Below are positions 22,101 through 37,100 of a stretch of 64,000 bases of DNA, piece by piece (within the stretch, counting starts at the first letter, position 1; each line of letters starts with the position of its first letter). The notes under the pieces are model-generated. The model saw nothing but the letters and a program-made list of their open reading frames with translations. It made no database searches and had not been told where the DNA came from. A program made the translations under genes and the position numbers. Source of the DNA: Bolinopsis microptera (Eukaryota; Ctenophora; Tentaculata; Lobata; Bolinopsidae); the NCBI RefSeq assembly GCF_026151205.1, contig NC_087082.1, forward strand, positions 14,603,365 through 14,667,364, given 5' to 3'.

Positions 22101-25100
22101 GTAAGATACGAGTAACTTTAAGAGGGGTAAGATACGAGTAACTTTAAGAGGGGTAAGATACAAGTAACTTTAAGAGGGGTAAGATACGAGTAACTTTAAG
22201 AGGTGTAAAATACGAGTAACTTTAAGAGGGGTAAGATACGGGTAACTTTAAGAGGGGTAAGATATGAGTAACTTTAAGAGGGGCAAGATACGAGTAACTT
22301 TAAGAGGGGTAAGATATGAGTAACTTTAAGAGGGGTAAGATACGAGTTACTTTAAGAGGGGTAAGATACGAGTAACTTTAAGAGGGGTAAGATACGGGTA
22401 ACTTTAAGAGGGGTAAGATACGAGTAACTTTAAGAGGGGTAAGATACGAGTTACTTTAAGAGGGGTAAGGTACGAGTTACTTTAAGAGGGGTAAGGTACG
22501 AGTAACTTTAAGAGGGGTAAGATTTTGGTGCGAGTAACTTGTCTACTTCTAGTAGGTCTATTTATTGTTTCTTTATCTTTTTGCGGCCCTTTTCGCGGCC
22601 ACGGTAAAGAGAAAGCACGTTTAACTTTGTCAACTGGACACAACATGGTAAAATCTTAGATTAAGGTCAATCCTAGACAACTTTAATCATAAACATAGTT
22701 GTTGAGGTGCCCTAAAAGAAAGCACCGTTAGTATATATTTGCGGGTACCAGGGTGTAATCTTGATCTCAGTGTCTGTGCGAATTGAGCTGTAACTGTATG
22801 ACACTGATCTACCTTTGACAGTAAACCACGCGCATTCGAATGAAGCACTAGAATGAGTTAAAACCCTCACTTTTTATCAAAACTTATACTGGACCTCTAA
22901 ACTAACTAAACAATTCTACTCTACCGATTTGCTGATCTCCGGAGTCATGTAAACCTTGTACAGTTTGAAAAATTAAAGTTTTGTTGTCAATCGTTGATAA
23001 GATTTTAGAAATATAGAAATGTCTACTTATACTGTGGTTCTCGAGTAATTAGCAAAAATCTATATGCTTAAAACGCAAGTCAATCTACTGCAAATAAATG
23101 TAGAATTCTCTCGAAAATTTTACTGTTGAAGGCAATCATTATAACATTAGAGTAATTACTCTACAAACACTTTAATCGCCCGCCTGGAAATTGTCTATTT
23201 GTTTACACTCCCCGATAATAACTCTGCAATTTCTCTCTTCCTTTTCTGAACAGTCGTCATTCTTTGACAAAGATCTGGACGCACAAGTGCAAGCATTAGT
23301 GCCAGGATTTTTACTGGGAGTGCTATCTAGTTTTGCTTATATATCATTACAGCTGGCTGCCTCTGCTCTCCGCTTTTTTTCCGTTTCATTAGTTTATTTT
23401 ACATTTTAACATGCTCTCCGCTTTTTTCCGTTTCATTAGTTTATTTTACATTTTGCATGCTTTTACTAATTCACTCGCCAGTGCGCTGTCACGTGATTTG
23501 GGTTTTTACCGTTTTGTAACCGAACAAAACGGCCTCACGGCTCACCGAAACCCGAAACTCTAACCCCACCCTAAGTATAACACCAAAGCTAACCATACCA
23601 TTGACTGCAACTCTAACCCGAGCCCTAAACAATCGAATTCGTCTTTTACTAGCCTGTCACGTGACCAAAAATGTTTTTGTTCATGGGTAAGTTGTAATGT
23701 TAACATAAAAGCAGCATTTCTTTTCAGCTGGTCCCCTAACTTTTGGCCGTGGTAACAAGAGGTCAAGTCTGATGAAAAGCTTTTAAGAGGTATGTTTGGG
23801 TATAAAAAGTAGCCCAAAAGCTACTATATCAGATAGGGGGGGGGGGGGGGGGTTTAGCTGAACTGACCTGAGAATCCTTTAACCGGTGGTGCTTGAGTCG
23901 TTTACCACTGAGTTCAGGAACCATGGTAAAGTCCTTCATCTCCTCGTCCAACACGTACCCTACGTTAGCTCCGTTCTGTTCCTTTTCGTACTCTTCATCG
24001 TCTACTAGTTTCTCTGTGGAGAACATTGTAGAAAGGGGGGGGGGGGGGGGGGGGGGGGATAAGTTACCTTCCACTACCTGAGAATTCACTAAGGGAACTT
24101 TCACTTCTTAAATAAGAAGATAATTATGGCCAGCAAGTTTCCACGAAAAAAATTTTCTGATCAGCGTTGATAATCGCTTATTAAGCGATTCTAAAGCGCT
24201 TTTTTTAAAGATCAGAAAATTTCTTTTGTGGAAACTTGCCTTATATACCTGTACGTGCAAACCAGTTTAACGTTCAAAAAGTAAAGACGTTCCGGTGCCG
24301 GTCAAAATTGGCTACAATTGGAATCACAGTCCCGGTTCCAGCCAAAAAGCGGTCCCGGTCGATCCTTGATAGCGTTCTTATTATGACGTTATCCCCACTC
24401 CCCATTTCAAACTCTTAGATTTGGAAAGCATGAAGGGCGAGTAACAGATGTTAGGATTGCTCATTTTACTATTTCAACCGACCAGCTGGGGACAAAATGG
24501 GGAGATTGTTTTTTGTACACGGATACCATTCCACCACTGTTATTTGTTTTCTGTGTCATAACCACTACATAGCTCAACACTATTATATTATTCAATATGC
24601 CTCATACTAATGATACATTAGCTGGATCTTGTAAATGGGACACGTTAGTAGGAGTAGAAAGAGGGTAATATGTAATCAATAAATGTTTTTGCCATGAAAC
24701 GGACCAAACTGATCCTAACTCATATTCCACTCATCATAGCATATCGCTTCAGCATGTACAAAGGGCATTTAACCTCAATCAGTTTAATGTAGTGAAATGA
24801 CTGGTGTGAATGAAGTAGTGTACTAATACAAGTTGGAGAGGATCAGGTAAGCTTAGTCAGCATCCATGATGTTACAAACCCTCTGGGACATTACTGCGCC
24901 CAGTCTCCAAAGTTACAGTAAATTCCTACTACGGACAAACAAACACAGACAAAACACCAACAAGAAACTGATATACACTAGCTAGCTCAGAGAGGAAATG
25001 AGTACCGGCTCAGGAGGTATGTCAAAACAGGGCGCCCTTTCGAACACTACTCGGGCTAGAATCAGTGCAATTCGGACACTACTATGCAACTGAACCATGC

Positions 25101-28100
25101 AAAACTATATAAGTACACCTATGCTGGCAAGGCAATAGGTCAGACTGCCAGGGTAATATGTAGTATGAAGTTGCTTTCTAAGATACCTAAGAACTGAATT
25201 TTTCAGTTTTAAAAGATTTTTAGAATTTGAAAGCATCAGGTAAGGATACTTAGCAATCTCCGATATCAGATTCTAACTGAATTTGAAAACACGTTAATGT
25301 CCTTCATAAACTCACCGGAAACCTCTTCGTTTTCGTTTTGGATCTTGAGATGTTTATTGAAGTGTCTTATGAGATAACTTCCTCTGACTTGTTCCAACAC
25401 TGTTACCTAGCAACAAGTCTTTGTTAGGCTCGTAGAGTAGCAATTAATCACAATATTACCATTATCATCTTTCTTGTTATTTTGTGAGAAGTTCGTTAAA
25501 CTAGTTAATTTCCATTAGGTCTATCATATTATGTTCATTAAGTTGGTTAAATTAGTGTTAGGTTTACCTTATCAGCCATGCACTTGAACTCTCTAGCGAC
25601 GGTGATAGCAGTAACAAGTTCTGTTCCCTTGCTCTTCTTCAAGACGGAGGCGTGTTTACCATTGAACTGGTAGAGAGTGTTAGGGGTGATCAGTAAGAAG
25701 GTCTCATAACTATTCAGGGAGCTGAAGTGAGGGGCTACCAGCCGGGTCTGCATACTCTGCTTACCTGGAGAGAAGGGGGTATTAGGGGGTTATTGAGGGG
25801 TATAAGTAGGGTGTATAAAGGGAGCTGAAGTGAGGGGCTACCAGCCGGGTCTGCATACTCTGCTTACCTGGAGAGAAGGGGGTATTAGGGGGTTATTGAG
25901 GGGTATTAGTAGGGAGGGGGGGGGGGGGTATAAAGGGGGTTGTTGCTTTAAAGGTCAGGGTTACTAATACGATTCTGAGTAAAAGTTACGACACGATTAC
26001 AAATTAAAGTTTACAATTACACACTTGGTTTACACAAGTTAACTCTAGTTTACCTTTGATCTGCACTAAGACAGTATCATGGAGTTGTTCTCTCCCTCCA
26101 GCTACTTCTTTAACTGCTTTCTGTGTGTGTCCTTTGTTTAGTTTTACTTTAGAATAGTCCTCTGTTGCTTGTAATGCGTCTACTGCTTCGTTAGCAAGAC
26201 CTGTAGACGGAGAATGGTTCATTTTATAGTTAATCTACGTCAATCAAAATTCGTTAAAATGATTTATAAACATACGTTCATACACGACATATCCTCTGTG
26301 ACACGCGTTACTGATACTGTGACACGTCTACTGTCACTGTGGCACGTGTGACTTAAACCAATAAAAGTAAATGATCGTGGTCAATCATCGCACCTGTCAC
26401 TGTCACTACATGTAAGGTCCTAGTTGTCATGGCACCCTGCTCGGTCCGACCTATCACGTGACAGTTTAGTGCCGGTTTGACCTCCTCATTTCCTAACGGT
26501 CACTTAAAGACCGTTTAAGCAGGCCCCAGTTTTAGGTCTTTATAGAAATTACAGGGGGCTGCAATGCGAGTATGAAGACCCTGACATCTGAATTAGGACG
26601 GTCAGCTGGGTTTTGCTATATGTGGGGTCACTGAGCCGTGCACTGCAGTTCTAACAGCTCCTCGGAGTTCTGATCACTCCTTTCACCCAGTAAAACTAAT
26701 GGTAGGGATTCTGATAGATACAACGATTGCTAAGATGTTCGATGATGTTTCTCAGTGAACAGCTTATGTAATCCGAATATTAATCAAGAACCACGAATGT
26801 TGTTCGTTACAATCTATCTGGTCACCAGTTGCACATGATCATTACACAATATGTCATCTCACAAGTTGACAAGTTATCGACGTATCTTACATCAGAGATC
26901 ATATACAGTCTCATCTACTTTCGATATCTTTAATGAACCTGTCATAAATAACATTTCCCGATCACACAGGTTATCTTGCTCGGAGACTTACGTTCACAAA
27001 CATTTGCCTCCGATGTGTGTCTTCAATTTATCATTTGTTATCGATTTTATGATTGAAATGTCACGATCATTGCAGCTCATCATAGTTCACTACTTGTTAT
27101 GCGACTTCAACTTTCACTTTGTTGTTAAAACGTTTATTATTATTAAACGATTTAGAAACAGGATATTTTCGCGAATCGTCTAGGCCGGTTAGCTTAGTGC
27201 TTAAATAATGAGACTACCGAGTAAAGGAAAGCATGTAAATCTCCAATTTAACAATAATAACATCAGATAGCGGTTAATGGGCAGGTGAACCATACTGTTT
27301 TATCAGTCACGTGACAGAGGTTAACCGATCAGCTTCCAGCACGCTGACCAATAAAAACCCAGTATCTTTGTCACGTTTACTGGGCCGCGCTCAGCCTGTC
27401 ATTCCGCCTAATCTCTATTATGTTTGTAAACATGATAGCCTGAGGTCCCCAGGTAATGTCACGTGTAAGAACAAATACGGTTCACCTCGCCTTCAGTATC
27501 CAGATCTATTAAACTATCAACACTCAACTTTATAACTGGAATTTAACATTATCATAAAATTAATTCATCTCTTTGTTAAACATGGAAATCCTTGAAATCA
27601 GGATAATTAAGATAATTAGAACCCATAATTTTGCTAGAAATGTTGATAGTAGTTTCCAGATTTATATCTACAATCTCGTGACCTGTGACCTACAACAAAT
27701 ATAATGGTGCGCGTGATTGAGGTGAAAGTTTGTCACTTTGTGCCTGACAAGTGACAACTAATATAACTAGCTGTAAAATCGCTCTGTTATAGCAATCTCT
27801 CTTTGAGACCTTTCTCATGACATTTAATCATGAAGTGTCCCCGTTGTACCGCTCCTATAGGGACTTTATATAGGAACTTTGGAAAGGTTTATATTTCTTA
27901 TAATGAAGATCTGACAGTATTCTGCTGGTTTTAAACTGTGGGGCACTATATCATCATCCTGTAACGTCAATTCATCTTTGACATATCGATTAAATCTTAA
28001 TGTCCACCGCAACACGTGCATCCTAGTAAGAGTATAAGGGGACCCCGGTAATCGCCGCTTTCAAAACAACACTAGTCTGTTTATTAGTTGCTGAGGCCAC

Positions 28101-31100
28101 ATAATTTAGGATATTCTCCTGGGCACTCTGTAAATGACCCTATCTAAGTCTCATAGCTAAACCACTGCAATAATGTCCAGTCTTCTTCCAAGACAAACAT
28201 CAACAGACGATCCAATCTAGGCAGCATAGCTTTGAATTTAGCGGATACTTCACAACGTCAACATCTCAGTATCACACAGGCTATGTTCACTTAACCGTTC
28301 CTGTTTATTGATCCTAAAAGGTTTGGGACTCTTCATTGGTCGCATGTTAACAATAGTACGATTGGTAGAACGACTCGTATATTAACTCCTGCTCAGAACA
28401 GTCACGTACTAACGGAGTCCAACTCTCCGACATGCTAATTTCATTTCGAGAGACCCGCAGCGCGGAGGGCAGTGCTGACGTGCCGGCCCCGCGACGTAAG
28501 CCAATTTCATCAGTGGGATCGTATACGAACAGCTTTGTCTACTTTTATTGTTGTAATTGTTGCCAGTTCTTTCTCTTATATTTCCGGAAAATTAAAGAGT
28601 CGATAGTCATACTCGTACTCATAGCCATATGTAAAGAACTGTTAAATTATCTGACTGCCTATGTTTGACGTTGAGTGATACTGATGCTACGTAAAACTTT
28701 ACGTAAAATAGGAAAAAAATTGTTATTTTAAATGGCGACTTTTTCAGAAATATAACACGCCCATTTTCGTTTTCAAAATAAAATGTCAATAATAACGGAC
28801 GTCGGACCTCTACTAAGCTTTCTAGTCTTGTCCGGATTTCCACGATGCTTGGTTATTTAATTCTAAGACCATACACGTCAGCGTTATGCGTATTAACACA
28901 ATATTATGAATATATTAATAGTTGAGATTAATGGTAGAGTTCCCACCTTTGTTGTTGCTTGTATCTCTCTTCTTCCCCAGAGGTGTAGGACTAGGTCGGG
29001 GACTCATACCGTCTAGATCCGCCGCCTTCGAGAGTCCTGGTCCCAGATCTGAAAATATGTTTAGTTACTCGCTATTGCAGATTACGTGTTCTGGACTTAA
29101 GTAATATAATCTTTCGTTTTATGTTGTATGGTTATTGGAAAATTTAGTTGAAAGTTAGAATACGTTTTTACACCGTAATTTCTCTTAAATTAGGGAAAGT
29201 TTCACTGCGAATATTTTAATCGAAACACTTGATTATATAGAGTTAAATAGAAATACCAAAGCAATAAATTGCTCATAAGCTAAATTAAAATTGTATTTTA
29301 TCTTAGTTGCATCAAGACAACCTTTTAACACCACCAAAATAAAGTATTAACCGTAAGGATCACGACTGAGGGCATGCCTTCCCACCAGTTATATCATTAC
29401 TGAGAAACTCGTTATAAAACTTCAAATAAGCACCCCAGACATTTGACATGACGTCGCGAAGCATTATTACAGCAAATCAGCAGTGATATTATACGCTTCA
29501 TTTAAGTTCGAGGTAACTTTAGGGTGATCAGGTGCTATTGAGTACTACTGAGTGCTACTGAATGCTACAAAGCAGCTGATTTCTAGTTGAGAATTTGGAC
29601 CCCCGCGAAGGTGTGACCCCCCTGTACGTTTTCATTGTATTTTCTTTGTTATTAGATGCATATTATCAATATGCTTTCTGCTACGGTTCTGCCTGATAAA
29701 CGTTAATAACCATGAGTCAATAGACTTATTATCAGGTCGCATCTGTATTTAATGATCAGCAAGCTGACTGCGAGGTTTTTGATTGGATATATTTTGACCG
29801 ATTGGTTAGTATTTCTCCTAGTTTCATAGCAAGATATTCATTTTGAAGATAAGTAGTTGTTAGGTAAATTTTATCTAAAACATCATATTTTGCTAACTCT
29901 TACCTGATTGTGTTACAGAGATTGTAAGTGTTATCTTTAACAACATTCTAACAAACTGTTTAGTTCAATCTAACGGCGATGTCGAATATTTGTTCTATTT
30001 TCAATGAGGCACTACTGCTTCCACTGCGCACTTAAAAAAGAGATCACAATAAAAAGGAGGCTGCCCCTTATTATTAAAAGTTCTTATGGGGTAGAAGAAT
30101 ACACTGCAATAGTAAGGGCAGGGTATAAGTAAAGCTACTTATCAGCCCCGATGAAGCTGAACGAGAAGGTAACTATAAAACAGTCTACACAGACTATTTA
30201 AACGAGCTGTAGAAAGTGAAGGTGATTTACGTGTGATGTGGCTGACCTGGTTTATGTTATAGTGACGTGTCTCCCTAATAGCGATACCCTTCAGCACTAC
30301 CAACTACAAGCTATATATTGTCTTCAGTAGTAGTCATCACTAACTGCAGGCTAACTGCAGGCTAACTGCAGGCTAACTGCAGGCTAACTGCAGGCTAACT
30401 GCAGGCTTTATACATATTGTGTGTTATACTGTACAATACAGGTCCAAAATCTCACCATATCACTACAGCAGACTAAGCTATACACCTAGGTCCTATCTAT
30501 ATACATATATATATATACATATCACCGGAGACTCGCGGGCGGAACAAAATATTGCACGCGCACGCGCGTGCAATATTTCATATGTCCCCGAGGGCGCTAG
30601 CCCGAGGAGGACATATTTTCGTATAGCACGGAGGGCCCATCGGGCCCGAGTGCTATACGATTTTTCCGCCCGCAGGTCGAGGTGATGTGGATTATATCCA
30701 CCAGCGGGCGTTTTACAGTTAATATATAATCTTATAAATAAACAATGGAGCTTGTATAAAAGTCAACTCTAGAAAAGGTCACCACTAATTGTTGTGACCA
30801 TGGTAACACGTCACGTGTTCAATGTAAGCCAATCATAAAGGGCTGTGTCGTATATAGGGGCTGGAGATAAGAGATCCATACTGGAACTGCATTCCTGGGC
30901 CGTGAGAATAATGAATGTAATGTCAGTGACGATGAATATCAACATTCAACAATAGGGGGATTATTATAGTGCTGATGTGTATTATATGTAGTGTGTTATA
31001 ATAACTTTGATATAAATCAAAGTATCATGTCATCTGCTCACGAGCTGCATGAGCAGCCCTACTACCGGACACAAAAATAAAATATATATATCTCCGTGCT

Positions 31101-34100
31101 ATGAAAATATTTTAGAGAACTCCGGGCTATATTGCTACTGGTCAAATTAAATGTCACTTGTTAGCGGGCTATATCATGAGCAGGCTGTAGAGATATCGGG
31201 CCCTTCGACAGCGGGCTGGTGAGAGCCCGCTATGCGAAAAAGCGCACGCTGGTGGATATAATGCTATACAGTATAGACCTAGCTATACATACCATATAAT
31301 ATATTGCTATAAGGTTGACTACTTTTAGCACATAATGCTAAATATATAGCAGCATATCATCAAGATACGATCGTTGCATGTTCAGGGTTATTCACGTGCA
31401 GGACCTAACCCTGAATCTTGGATCATGTTTTAATAACACAGTCACGTGATGTGACGTCACGACACGTGTGATATTACAGGTAACCAGGTAACCAGGTCAC
31501 GTGATATAACAGTTATCCAGGTAACCAGGTCACGTGATATAACAGGTATCCAGGGTGACAAAACCGTCAGATATTTTCTATTTTTACCGTGATAGAAAGA
31601 GGTTTTTATCACAGCAATAAGAATACAGTGTAAGACTAAAAACAGACTAAGGGCTGAGTTACCTTTGTTAAAGCGCTGATCATGGCGCGGTTCTTTTCTA
31701 CACGTTTCTAATTGCTTTTGTAGTCCCAGTCTATTGAAGGGGTTGTCTGTCATTAACAAGTCCGCTATTTCATCCCCTAGCTCCTTAGTCTGTTTTAAAT
31801 AACCTTTTTAATGCTCAGCACTGTCCACAGTGTTCTAGCACCTTTTGCCGTTTCTGCATAATATAACGAACACATTCTATTGTGTACTCTTTTTGCCTAA
31901 ATCGATATAATATTTTAAACTATTTTCACAACTACGATTAGATACATTTATTGAAGAAGCGATGTAACAGAGTAGTCTGTATTTTTAATGTTGTTATGGG
32001 GTGGAAAGTCCCCATTCCGCCATTCGTCGTAGAGTTTCACCGCATCCTAATATCTAACCCCGTATAGCGCTATTATACCCCTTATGTTATACGTGCGCTA
32101 CACGAATTTGGACATAATTCAAAAAATATTTCTCAACCTTGCACACAAATTGTCAGATATTTAAGTATAGCTAGTTTTCAATCAAAATAACCTATATATC
32201 ACTTCGCACTTTCATCACAAATTAATCATTATATTTTTGATTAAACTTGAACCCTTAACCAAAAGGTCAAATATATTGCTAACGTCATTTAGCGAGTGAT
32301 TCTAAAGAACTGTAGCTGATAAATGAGCTTTCCTAACTTATGTGAGACTGATTGGATGAGGACGGTCTACTTTGTCAATAATCGGCCACATAAAAGGAAC
32401 AAATCACAGCAGTTGTAGTAGTAGTAGTATAGCTGGCACAGTAGCTGCCAGATAAGCTGGCAGAATGACAGAGTGCTCTCGTTATTGGACTTACCTACCG
32501 GACACGTGAGTCATCTAGCATTATTGACAAATCAGAGAGCTGATGAAATATAGCAGAAATCATCACGGACTTCCAATTTTTGAAAAATTGGAATTTCTAT
32601 TATTTTAATCTATCTTTTATATATTTCCAATATCGTGAAATAATAGAAGTGAACATACTTCCAGTCCAAATTCTTGTTTAAAGAACCTAAATATGACAGA
32701 TTTCTTTGTTTTACCCTATTGAACACAGTGTTACAAGATTCATGAAAATTCGATAATGCAGAACACCCGGTGACTGTATAGAATCTTAGGTGATAAAAGA
32801 AGAGATTTAGCCTGAAATCCGACCAGACCATTTTTATGGTATCTAGAACTGTGTCACCCATCTGATAGCCCGTTAGAGCCTAAGAATGTAGACAGTATCG
32901 GGTTTTATTGTAGACAGTAGCTAGTTTCTGTTGTAATTAACTGTAAAATAAATCGTTTTCTACTTTGTCTTGACTCCGTGTGGATTGTAAATTTGTCGTT
33001 ATACGTACAGTAAGCGCGTATGGGTGTGCCGTAAATGATTTGTAGCCACCCTATTTATTCATGATTTAATAATCGCATTTATTACCTGATTGTATTTATC
33101 ATTTAATAAATATAGCGACGATTGATTAGTGCTTGACTACAGTTGATTTTATAATATCCTTTACTTTAAAGAAAAAAGTTACTATCATCCCACCCTGATA
33201 TTTCATAAACTAATCCCGCCTGTAGAACTAAAAGTCGCGGCAGTGTTATCGCAAAGTGTAGCCACTCTAAAATGGAATACTGAGATTAATTATAATACTC
33301 ACAATCCTTTATGAAATCGTCAGTCATCTCCTTCATCTCCGAGGCAGCTCGATACTGAAACAAATGTTTGTTTTATTTATGAACTTATGATAATAGAAGG
33401 AGCATATGTTTTAATCAGAGATCAAGACGACAATTTATCATTGCTTAGACTCAACGACCAATGATAAATTGCTTTCGGCGAGCAGCTTAAGGAATAATTC
33501 CACATCACGATATAGACAATTTAATAAATCTCACGTGAAATTGCCTAAATGTTATAAATAAGTCAGAGTCTCTGTATAAAAGCGAGACATGGATGGGTGA
33601 GCATATTTTTTTAACAATATCATTTTATTGCTTAGTTTAAGTTATTACTTAGTTTTTATTCTGTGAGATTTTGTTGAAGTTTTATGGCATAAAAAAGTTC
33701 ATTTGGCCGTTCTTGCAATCACTTACTAATACAACTTCCAAAATCCCAACCAAACCACCATTATATTCTTATGAGAAAATGTCCTACTTTTAATATAATT
33801 ATAACGCCGCGCTACGCCTACTGCGCTAGACACATTTGCTAGAGACAATGACCCTAGTGGCTATTAAAGGTCGAGACAGCACTAGATTCAAGGACTACAT
33901 TAGCTGTTATGTGGCTGCGAGGCGTGCAGAATCACGTGACAGGAATTACGTACTGCACGGTCACGTGACACGTATAAATGGGATTGTGGGGTCACCCACA
34001 CGCTACTCCGCGGTGGAGTAATTACCACGGAGGGAGGCACAGGAACGCGTGACCTGGCTGATAAAGCAGCTCTTTGGGTAGAGGTGACTTGTCCGATTTG

Positions 34101-37100
34101 TTCGGCTAGTCCGGGTCTATCAGGGAGAAAACTGTTCTGATTTGTCAGGTGTCGTGGATATGGTACTCTACTGATATTCTTCATTCGCTTTTATCTATAT
34201 ATCTTTTCATCCTCCTTTCCTCTCGGCTCGGTAAATTTAATTTCTCTGATTTACTTTTACTAGTTACTAGGTTACTACCTGGTTACTAGGTTACTACCTG
34301 GTTACTAGGTTACTTTTACGAATCGTGGACATAATACTTAAATGGAAGATTCCCGAATGCACATATTTTGTTAAAATTTATCAAAAAGTGGGGATGATGA
34401 AATTCTAGGTTACAAACACACGGTACCACCACTTTGATCCACGAAATGCCTCAATATAACCGACATTATATTTTATTGGTTTCCTGTATCGTTGCTCTAA
34501 CACCACTACACACTAATGCCGCTCTGCCTGTGCACCTTATTTACTGTTTCCCCGAGCATTCTATTCAATGATTCGAGTCTGTGTTATTGTTACTCATCTC
34601 TCAAAAATTCCTAGTGCTTCTTTCAATCTTAGTTTTATTAAATGTTAATTTGATTGTCCACACAGCCTGTGTTGAAGGCAGTGGTAATTACAGTCGGTAG
34701 AGTCTAGAACCTATAGGATTTCGCTCACTTTTAGCAGTGGTTATTACAGTCGGTAGAGTCTAGAACCTATAGGATTTCGCTCACTTTTAGCAGTGGTTAT
34801 TACAGTCGGTAGAGTCTAGAACCTGTAGGATTTCGCTCACTTTTAGCAGTGGTTATTACAGTCGGTAGAGTCTAGAACCTATAGGATTTCGCTCACTTTT
34901 AGCAGTGGTTATTACAGTCGGTAGAGTCTAGAACCTGTAGGATTTCGCTCACTTTTAGCAGTGGTTATTACAGTCGGTAGAGTCTAGAACCTGTAGGATT
35001 TCGCTCACTTTTAGCAGTGGTTATTACAGTCGGTAGAGTCTAGAACCTGTAGGATTTCGCTCACTTTTAGCTTTTCAGGATGTTAAGTTTTTGAGATGTT
35101 GGTTTCGCATCTTGGCAAGGCTTCAGTGTTAAAACTTTTCTAGTAGGCCGCGTGTTTTCTCGAAGATAAGGCACATATTAAACCCTAAATATTAACAGAT
35201 AATAGTACTGTAATATCAACAGCTAATACTACTGTAATAGTACTGTGATTTGTTCCCTTACATCACCGTGTCGACTCCCCCAGTTGGGAGTGCTTCTCCC
35301 TGACCAGGGTCTTTTCCAGCCCCTCTCCAGTCCTGAAGTTGGGCGCTCTAGTCCCCCAGATCTACTACCAGGTCTACTACCAGGTCTACTACCAGGTCTA
35401 CTGCCAGGCCGCTCTAGGGACGACTTGCTCCTCCAGTTATTCACCTTCTCGAAACTAGTCCACCTGTAGAACACACTGGATCACGTTAAGGGCTCTTATT
35501 AGGGGCTCTTATTGGGGGTCCACATTAGAGGCTCTTATTAGGGGCTCTTATAAGGGGCTCTTATTAGGGGCTCTTATCAGGGGTTCACATTAGAGGCTCT
35601 TATTAGGGGCTCTTATTAGAGGCTCTTATTAGGGGCTCTCATTAGGGGCTCTTATTAGGGGCTCTTATTAGGGGCTCTTATTAGGGGCTCTTATTAGGGG
35701 CTCTTATTAGGGGCTCTTATTAGAGGCTCTTATTAGGGGCTCTTATTAGGGGCTCTTATTAGGGGCTCTTATTGGGGGGTCTTATTAGAGGCTCTTATTA
35801 GGGGCTCTTATTAGGGACTCTTATTAGGGGCTCTTATTAGGGGCTCTTATTAGGGGCTCTTATTAGGGGCTCTTATAAGAGGGTCTTATTAGGGGCTCTT
35901 ATTAGAGGCTCTTATTAGGGGTCCACATTAGAGGCTCTTATTGGAGGGTCTTATTAGGGGCTCTTATTAGGGGCTCTTATTAGGGGCTCTTATTAGAGGC
36001 TCTTATTAGGGGCTCTTATTAGAGGCTCTTATTAGGGGCTCTTATTAGGGACTCTTATTAGGGGCTCTTATTAGGGGCTATTATTAGAGGCTCTTATTAG
36101 GGGCTCTTATTAGGGACTCTTATTGGGGGTCCACATTAGAGACTCTTATTAGGGGCTCTTATTAGGGGCTCTTATTAGAGGTTCTTATTAGGGGCTCTTA
36201 TAAGAGGGTCTTATTAGGGGCTCTTATTAGAGGCTCTTATTAGGGGTCCACATTAGAGGCTCTTATTGGAGGGTCTTATTAGGGGCTCTTATTAGGGGGT
36301 CTTATTAGAGGCTCTTATTAGGGGGTCTTATTAGAGGCTCTTATTAGGGGCTCTTATTAGGGACTCTTATTAGGGGCTCTTATTAGGGGCTCTTATTAGA
36401 GGCTCTTATTAGGGGCTCTTATTAGAGGCTCTTATTGGAGGGTCTTATTAGGGGCTCTTATTAGAGGCTCTTATTGGAGGGTCTTATTAGGGGCTCTTAT
36501 TAGGGGGTCTTATTAGGGACTCTTATTGCAAGTACAAGATCTGTGATAAAACTAGACTCTTATCTCAGACGAATATTAAGTTCACCTGCCGGAAGGAGGG
36601 GCTTGTTCTGAAGGAGCTGAAGAGAGCTTGATGAGGGGCACCTTCCTGCTCTCCCCTCCCAGGTCAGCAGGTGAGGGTACTCTGGAGGGGAGACTCTCCA
36701 GCTCCAGCTCACTACACATGCTCTCCAGGTCGAACTCTGTGGTGTCATCTCGTGGTGTGGTCGGAGGTAGGCTCTCAGTTCCGAGGTTTGAGAGTAGGCT
36801 CTGGTTTTCTGTATCTAGGTTTGAGAGTAGGCTCTGATTCTCAGTTCCGAGGTTGGACAGCAGGCTCTGGTTCTCTGTATCTAGTACGGGCAGTTCTAAC
36901 TTCCGTTTATCAGGCTCCTGCTCTTTGGATCTCTTATCAGGTGACTTGTGGTTACTATGGTTACTCTGCTGTTTTTTAACTGGTGTCTTGTAGGATAGTT
37001 TAGCAGTGAACCTCATGTTGTTCACATAGAACTCCAGATTATAGGAAGGTTTAGGAGCAGGAGGTCTAGGTCTGAGAGGGATTAGAAAGGTGCTACCAGC

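Noticed and set aside
32480-32560. Extra supervillin exon ending at a GTAAGT donor near 32488
   Set aside because: Every acceptor tried gives a stop or wrong phase between exons 4 and 5.
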